Of a stretch of DNA of 33,614 bases, positions 31,305-33,614 are shown piece after piece. Position 1 is the stretch's first letter, and each line of letters opens with the position of its first letter. The translations under genes and the position numbers were made by a program. Under the pieces are notes generated by a model, which saw only the letters and a list, made by a program, of their open reading frames with translations, did not search any database and was not told the origin of the DNA. The stretch is from NCBI GenBank assembly GCA_014378525.1, contig JACMNL010000047.1, forward strand, positions 1 to 33,614. Direction: 5' to 3'. The DNA is from Bacteriovorax sp. GTDB lineage: Bacteria > Bdellovibrionota > Bacteriovoracia > Bacteriovoracales > Bacteriovoracaceae.

Positions 31305-32627
31305 TTATTGTAATCCACCATCGTCAACTGAACTGAACCCAGTCTCTTCTTCAGCATCGATACCGAAGTTTTTTACGGACTCGTTGCCATCGAAAGCATG
31401 AAAGCCTTCGATGTCGTATTCAAAAACTTTCGGTCCGCCCATCTCAGTCATGATTGATTTAACCATCCCGTTCTGGACGTTTTTTGCTCCGGTAATATCG
31501 GTTGTCATGTTGAAGATACCAAAATATGACATTCCGTTTACTGTGCTCATTGCTCCCGCAAGAGTCGATGTGTGCATCAGTGTTCCGGTTTTTGCAACGA
31601 AAGTATTTTTTAAATCGCTTGAGTTAAGTCTGTTGGCAAAAGTCCCTGCATCGTTGCCCGGAACTGCGATAACGTCATCAATTCCCATTCCTTGTTTTTC
31701 AATCGAATCTTTCAGGGCCCCGATAAGTTCAGTCATGATCGTACAAGTTGCATAGTTGTCTTTACGAACGCCATCGATTCTTGAAGGAAGTCCATTGCCG
31801 TTGTACATTTTAATTTTATCAGTTGTTAAACTGAATTTATCAGCAAGGTATTGAGCAAACTTCGCTTCGCCACCTAAATCAAGAAAGATTGTATGAGCAG
31901 AGTAGTTGTTCGACTTAACATTTGTTTCTTTTAAGTATTTGTACATTTGCGGAGATGTTAACGTTAAAACTTTTACATCAGCTGCATCTGCCAGTGGATT
32001 TTTATCAGCGAATTCAATTTTATCAACACTCATGTCGACTGATTTTAAGTAACGGTCTTTTTTAGCAAGAGATGCCAGACGATCGTATTCAGCTTTGAAA
32101 GATTTTGACCAGGCAGCTGTATTAAAATACTGTTTCAGGTTTCTTCCATTAGAGTCTCTTGTAATAAGCGGGTAAGGGTCTGTATGCACCTGGGCATTTG
32201 GAAAAATCTGGATATTTTTATCATAAGTAATTTTATTAAAATGTTTGTACCCAAGAGCATTTAACTGAGACACCAGATAAAGCATTTTTTCATTGCTCAT
32301 GAACGGATCAAAACTTCCCTGAATATGCAGGTCTGATCCTTTAATAAAAAGTTTTGTTTCGTACCTGTAGCTCGGACCTTTCTGATCTATTGCCCAAAGA
32401 GTAGTAAGAACTTTTGAAACTGAGGCCAGACGAATCTGGGTGTCGATATTTTTTCCCTGAACTTTTCCTTTTTCATCTGTGTAACAATATGACTGCTGGT
32501 CTTTGGGGGAAATTTTATTTGAGTTTAAAAGTTTATCAAAAGTTGCATCTGTTTTTTCTGAAGCAAGGGCAGCTGTTGCTGTAAGAGCAATAAGTGCTAC
32601 GCTCGTCATCTGATTTTTTATTTTCAT
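31305..32627 (-). CDS. DacB-type (PBP4, family S13) D-Ala-D-Ala carboxypeptidase/endopeptidase lacking a full domain III
   Basis: From ATG 32627 (ribosome site AGAGGA, AGGA three bases upstream) the product is 440 residues; the frame extends to 32684 but is not needed. A Sec signal peptide (TSVALIALTATAALA) exports it. The penicillin-binding triad is complete: Ser69-x-x-Lys72 (ASVSK), Ser239-Asn-Asn241 (KSNN) and Lys346-Thr-Gly (AKTGTL). SxxK to SxN is 170 residues, against about 244 in Escherichia coli PBP4, while SxN to KTG is normal. The missing ~74 residues fit loss of the regulatory domain III, as in the Bdellovibrio prey-rounding DacB proteins. A predatory role is therefore possible (inference). 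The C-terminus is acidic (AEEETGFSSVDDGG). Confidence 0.88.
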   Translation of the reverse strand: MKIKNQMTSVALIALTATAALASEKTDATFDKLLNSNKISPKDQQSYCYTDEKGKVQGKNIDTQIRLASVSKVLTTLWAIDQKGPSYRYETKLFIKGSDLHIQGSFDPFMSNEKMLYLVSQLNALGYKHFNKITYDKNIQIFPNAQVHTDPYPLITRDSNGRNLKQYFNTAAWSKSFKAEYDRLASLAKKDRYLKSVDMSVDKIEFADKNPLADAADVKVLTLTSPQMYKYLKETNVKSNNYSAHTIFLDLGGEAKFAQYLADKFSLTTDKIKMYNGNGLPSRIDGVRKDNYATCTIMTELIGALKDSIEKQGMGIDDVIAVPGNDAGTFANRLNSSDLKNTFVAKTGTLMHTSTLAGAMSTVNGMSYFGIFNMTTDITGAKNVQNGMVKSIMTEMGGPKVFEYDIEGFHAFDGNESVKNFGIDAEEETGFSSVDDGGLQ

Positions 32628-32717
32628 AGGTCCTCTCATGGAGAAATTAGGGTGAAGTTGAAGTGGATATAGCGCGTAACGCAATTTGGTTCAAGACTCT
32701 TGTAACATCTACACCTT

Positions 32718-32731
32718 TTCTGGTGCCAGAA
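32718..32731. repeat. Palindrome in the dacB/lipoprotein divergent region
   Basis: TTCTGG-TG-CCAGAA has perfect 6-bp arms around 2 bp. It lies 91 bp upstream of the dacB start and is a candidate regulator site. Confidence 0.4.
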
Positions 32732-32757
32732 TGTCCCCAAAACGCCAATAGTTACTT

Positions 32758-32792
32758 CTAAATTCTTGTAAACTTAACTAAATTCTTACAAA
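32758..32792. repeat. Two 15-bp direct repeats (20-bp period) in the dacB/lipoprotein divergent region
   Basis: CTAAATTCTTGTAAA (32758-32772) and CTAAATTCTTACAAA (32778-32792) match at 13 of 15 positions. Their differing ends, TTGTAA and TTACAA, also form an inverted pair. A further pair of CCCAACAT copies follows at 32798 and 32814. Together they suggest binding sites for a regulator. Confidence 0.45.
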
Positions 32793-32875
32793 TGGGACCC
32801 AACATTTGCGGGCCCCAACATGAAGGTATAACTTTATAGACAGTACTTTTTTATTTATTAATCAGGGGAAAACGC

Positions 32876-33466
32876 ATGAAAAATTTAATGCCGTTAATAT
32901 TCGCAGCAGTTTTGCTAGCTGGATGTGACAAGATCGAAGGTCAGTTAAACGTAACGAAAGATGTAAAACTTGTGACGACAAAAGGGGTGGCAAGAAATGT
33001 TCGCGCTGGAACATACGACGCTGACATCAAAGCAAACACTAAGAAAAAAATCACTCTTCGTTTAAATAACGATGGCGATGAAAAATATGAGTTCAACATT
33101 CCGGATGGATCAATTCCATCAAATGGATCATTCTCATACAAATCAAGCACCGTAGGGCAGCCGGTAGACTTAACTGGAACTGTTGCAACAACTACAACCG
33201 ACGGGCAAAGACAACAGACTACTCAATCTTGCCAGTACCAGGAAGTTGTTCAACAATGTACACCTCTCCCTCAAGGCGGAGTACAGTGTTACCCGGTTTA
33301 TCAGACAAGATACGGTTACCAGTGGATCACGTACTACGACAGAACAACTGTTAAAGACGTAACACTTTCAATTGCAGCTGCAGGAACGTCTGAAGAGTCA
33401 GCTCAGTTTTTAGGTCATGCTAATTGGATTGATAGAATTGTTTTAAATCAAACACAATGTAGATAA
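32876..33466 (+). CDS. Lipoprotein of unknown function
   Basis: A 196-residue lipoprotein: a hydrophobic leader ends in a strong lipobox LLAGC17. The mature chain starts DKIEGQLNVTKDV, then a beta-rich region (KKITLRLNNDGDEKYEF). A Gln/Thr-rich middle (VATTTTDGQRQQTTQSCQYQ) precedes a Cys/Tyr-rich stretch (CTPLPQGGVQCYPVYQTRYG). Four cysteines besides the lipidated one could form two disulfides. No family is recognised. AGGGG lies eight bases before the ATG, and the coding region ends at a strong terminator. It is divergent from dacB and may share its regulatory repeats. Confidence 0.75.
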   Translation: MKNLMPLIFAAVLLAGCDKIEGQLNVTKDVKLVTTKGVARNVRAGTYDADIKANTKKKITLRLNNDGDEKYEFNIPDGSIPSNGSFSYKSSTVGQPVDLTGTVATTTTDGQRQQTTQSCQYQEVVQQCTPLPQGGVQCYPVYQTRYGYQWITYYDRTTVKDVTLSIAAAGTSEESAQFLGHANWIDRIVLNQTQCR

Positions 33467-33498
33467 AAAAAAGGCCCTCTACGGAGGGCCTTTTTTTT
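33465..33498. terminator. Bidirectional terminator with UACG tetraloop
   Basis: GGCCCTC / GAGGGCC has a perfect 7-bp stem closing a C(UACG)G loop, an exceptionally stable UNCG type. Eight A before and eight T after make it active in both directions, for the lipoprotein gene and the convergent gene at the window edge. Confidence 0.9.
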
Positions 33499-33513
33499 AT
33501 TAAATTTTTTGTT

Positions 33514-33614
33514 TTAACGCCAGAGCGGTCCAGGTTCAAACGCATATTTCTTCCTGACTGCGATAATATCATCCAGAATATTTTCCTGTTCCAGATATGA
33601 TCCCACTTCATCCA
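33514..33614 (-). CDS. C-terminal end of an unidentified protein (partial)
   Basis: On the minus strand the frame is open from the window edge to a TAA at 33514, encoding the last 32 complete residues, ending in RKKYAFEPGPLWR. The codon choice and the terminator directly downstream support a real gene end. The family cannot be told from this tail. Confidence 0.55.
   Translation of the reverse strand, partial: DEVGSYLEQENILDDIIAVRKKYAFEPGPLWR

Noticed and set aside
31411..31755. Plus-strand ORF of 114 residues
   Set aside because: It is antisense to the DacB C-terminal half, with no start signal.
1..33614. Prophage, transposon, CRISPR, toxin-antitoxin or defence island
   Set aside because: No transposase, integrase, phage structural gene, spacer array, terminal repeats or canonical toxin pair seen; codon use looks uniform.
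1..33614. tRNA or rRNA genes
   Set aside because: No stretch in the short intergenic gaps has a tRNA cloverleaf core (GGTTCGAATCC-like) or rRNA similarity.

Overview
The window reads as an ordinary chromosomal stretch of an AT-rich, Gram-negative, didermic bacterium. It carries many signal peptides, lipoproteins, a Tat substrate, a DacB-type peptidoglycan hydrolase and a trypsin-like protease. Taken together with tandem or degenerate receiver proteins, this suggests Bdellovibrionota (a Bacteriovorax/Peredibacter-like predator). That placement is inference; no rRNA or other definitive marker is present. I see no prophage, insertion sequence, CRISPR array, tRNA or rRNA. Coding density is very high, and six of eleven convergent gene pairs overlap tail to tail (4 to 50 bp).

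Layout. 1-2454 (minus): a DUF72 protein followed by a Rad3/DinG-like iron-sulfur helicase with an N-terminal Cas4/RecB-type nuclease domain, cut by the window edge. 2533-4267: a MarR regulator and MFS exporter operon with two tandem palindromic operators. 4378-8014: trypsin-like protease, tandem-receiver protein, alpha/beta hydrolase, and two small exported proteins separated by two perfect inverted repeats. 8062-10597: YceI protein, AraC regulator, Tat-exported pirin. 10758-15465: acyl-CoA dehydrogenase, solute-binding protein, then a tight GST / aldo-keto reductase / cytosolic pirin operon. 15502-18720: soluble hybrid histidine kinase, a 375-bp structured non-coding stretch, rhomboid protease, LEA14-like lipoprotein and a 43-residue small ORF with a consensus ribosome site. 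18833-21596: XRE regulator and GNAT operon, then a zinc-ribbon/SDR fusion that lacks the catalytic Tyr. 21642-24619: thiolase and hydrolase operon divergent from a TetR regulator with a perfect operator, plus a DUF2132 protein. 24583-28632 (minus): exported single-Cys MsrB, a duplicated receiver/PilZ-like protein, a glutaminase-MscS operon. 28689-33614: persulfide-dioxygenase-like MBL enzyme, two exported small proteins, DedA, a DacB that is short between its SxxK and SxN motifs, a lipoprotein, and the tail of an unidentified gene.

The most unexpected signal is in translation starts. Many genes have strong Shine-Dalgarno sites (GGAGG, AGGAG). At least six have none, and instead have a good sigma-70 promoter whose -10 box ends 6-7 nt before the ATG, so the predicted transcript starts at the start codon: DUF72, rhomboid, TetR, MsrB, the receiver/PilZ protein and glutaminase. 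Several others fit more weakly (MarR, AraC, LEA14, the 112-residue exported protein, and the solute-binding protein with about a 4-nt leader). This points to extensive leaderless transcription.

Functionally, the window is rich in redox and electrophile stress genes (two pirins, GST, aldo-keto reductase, MsrB, persulfide dioxygenase, MarR/MFS) and fatty-acid oxidation genes (acyl-CoA dehydrogenase, thiolase). Each sits in its own small transcription unit with a local regulator.
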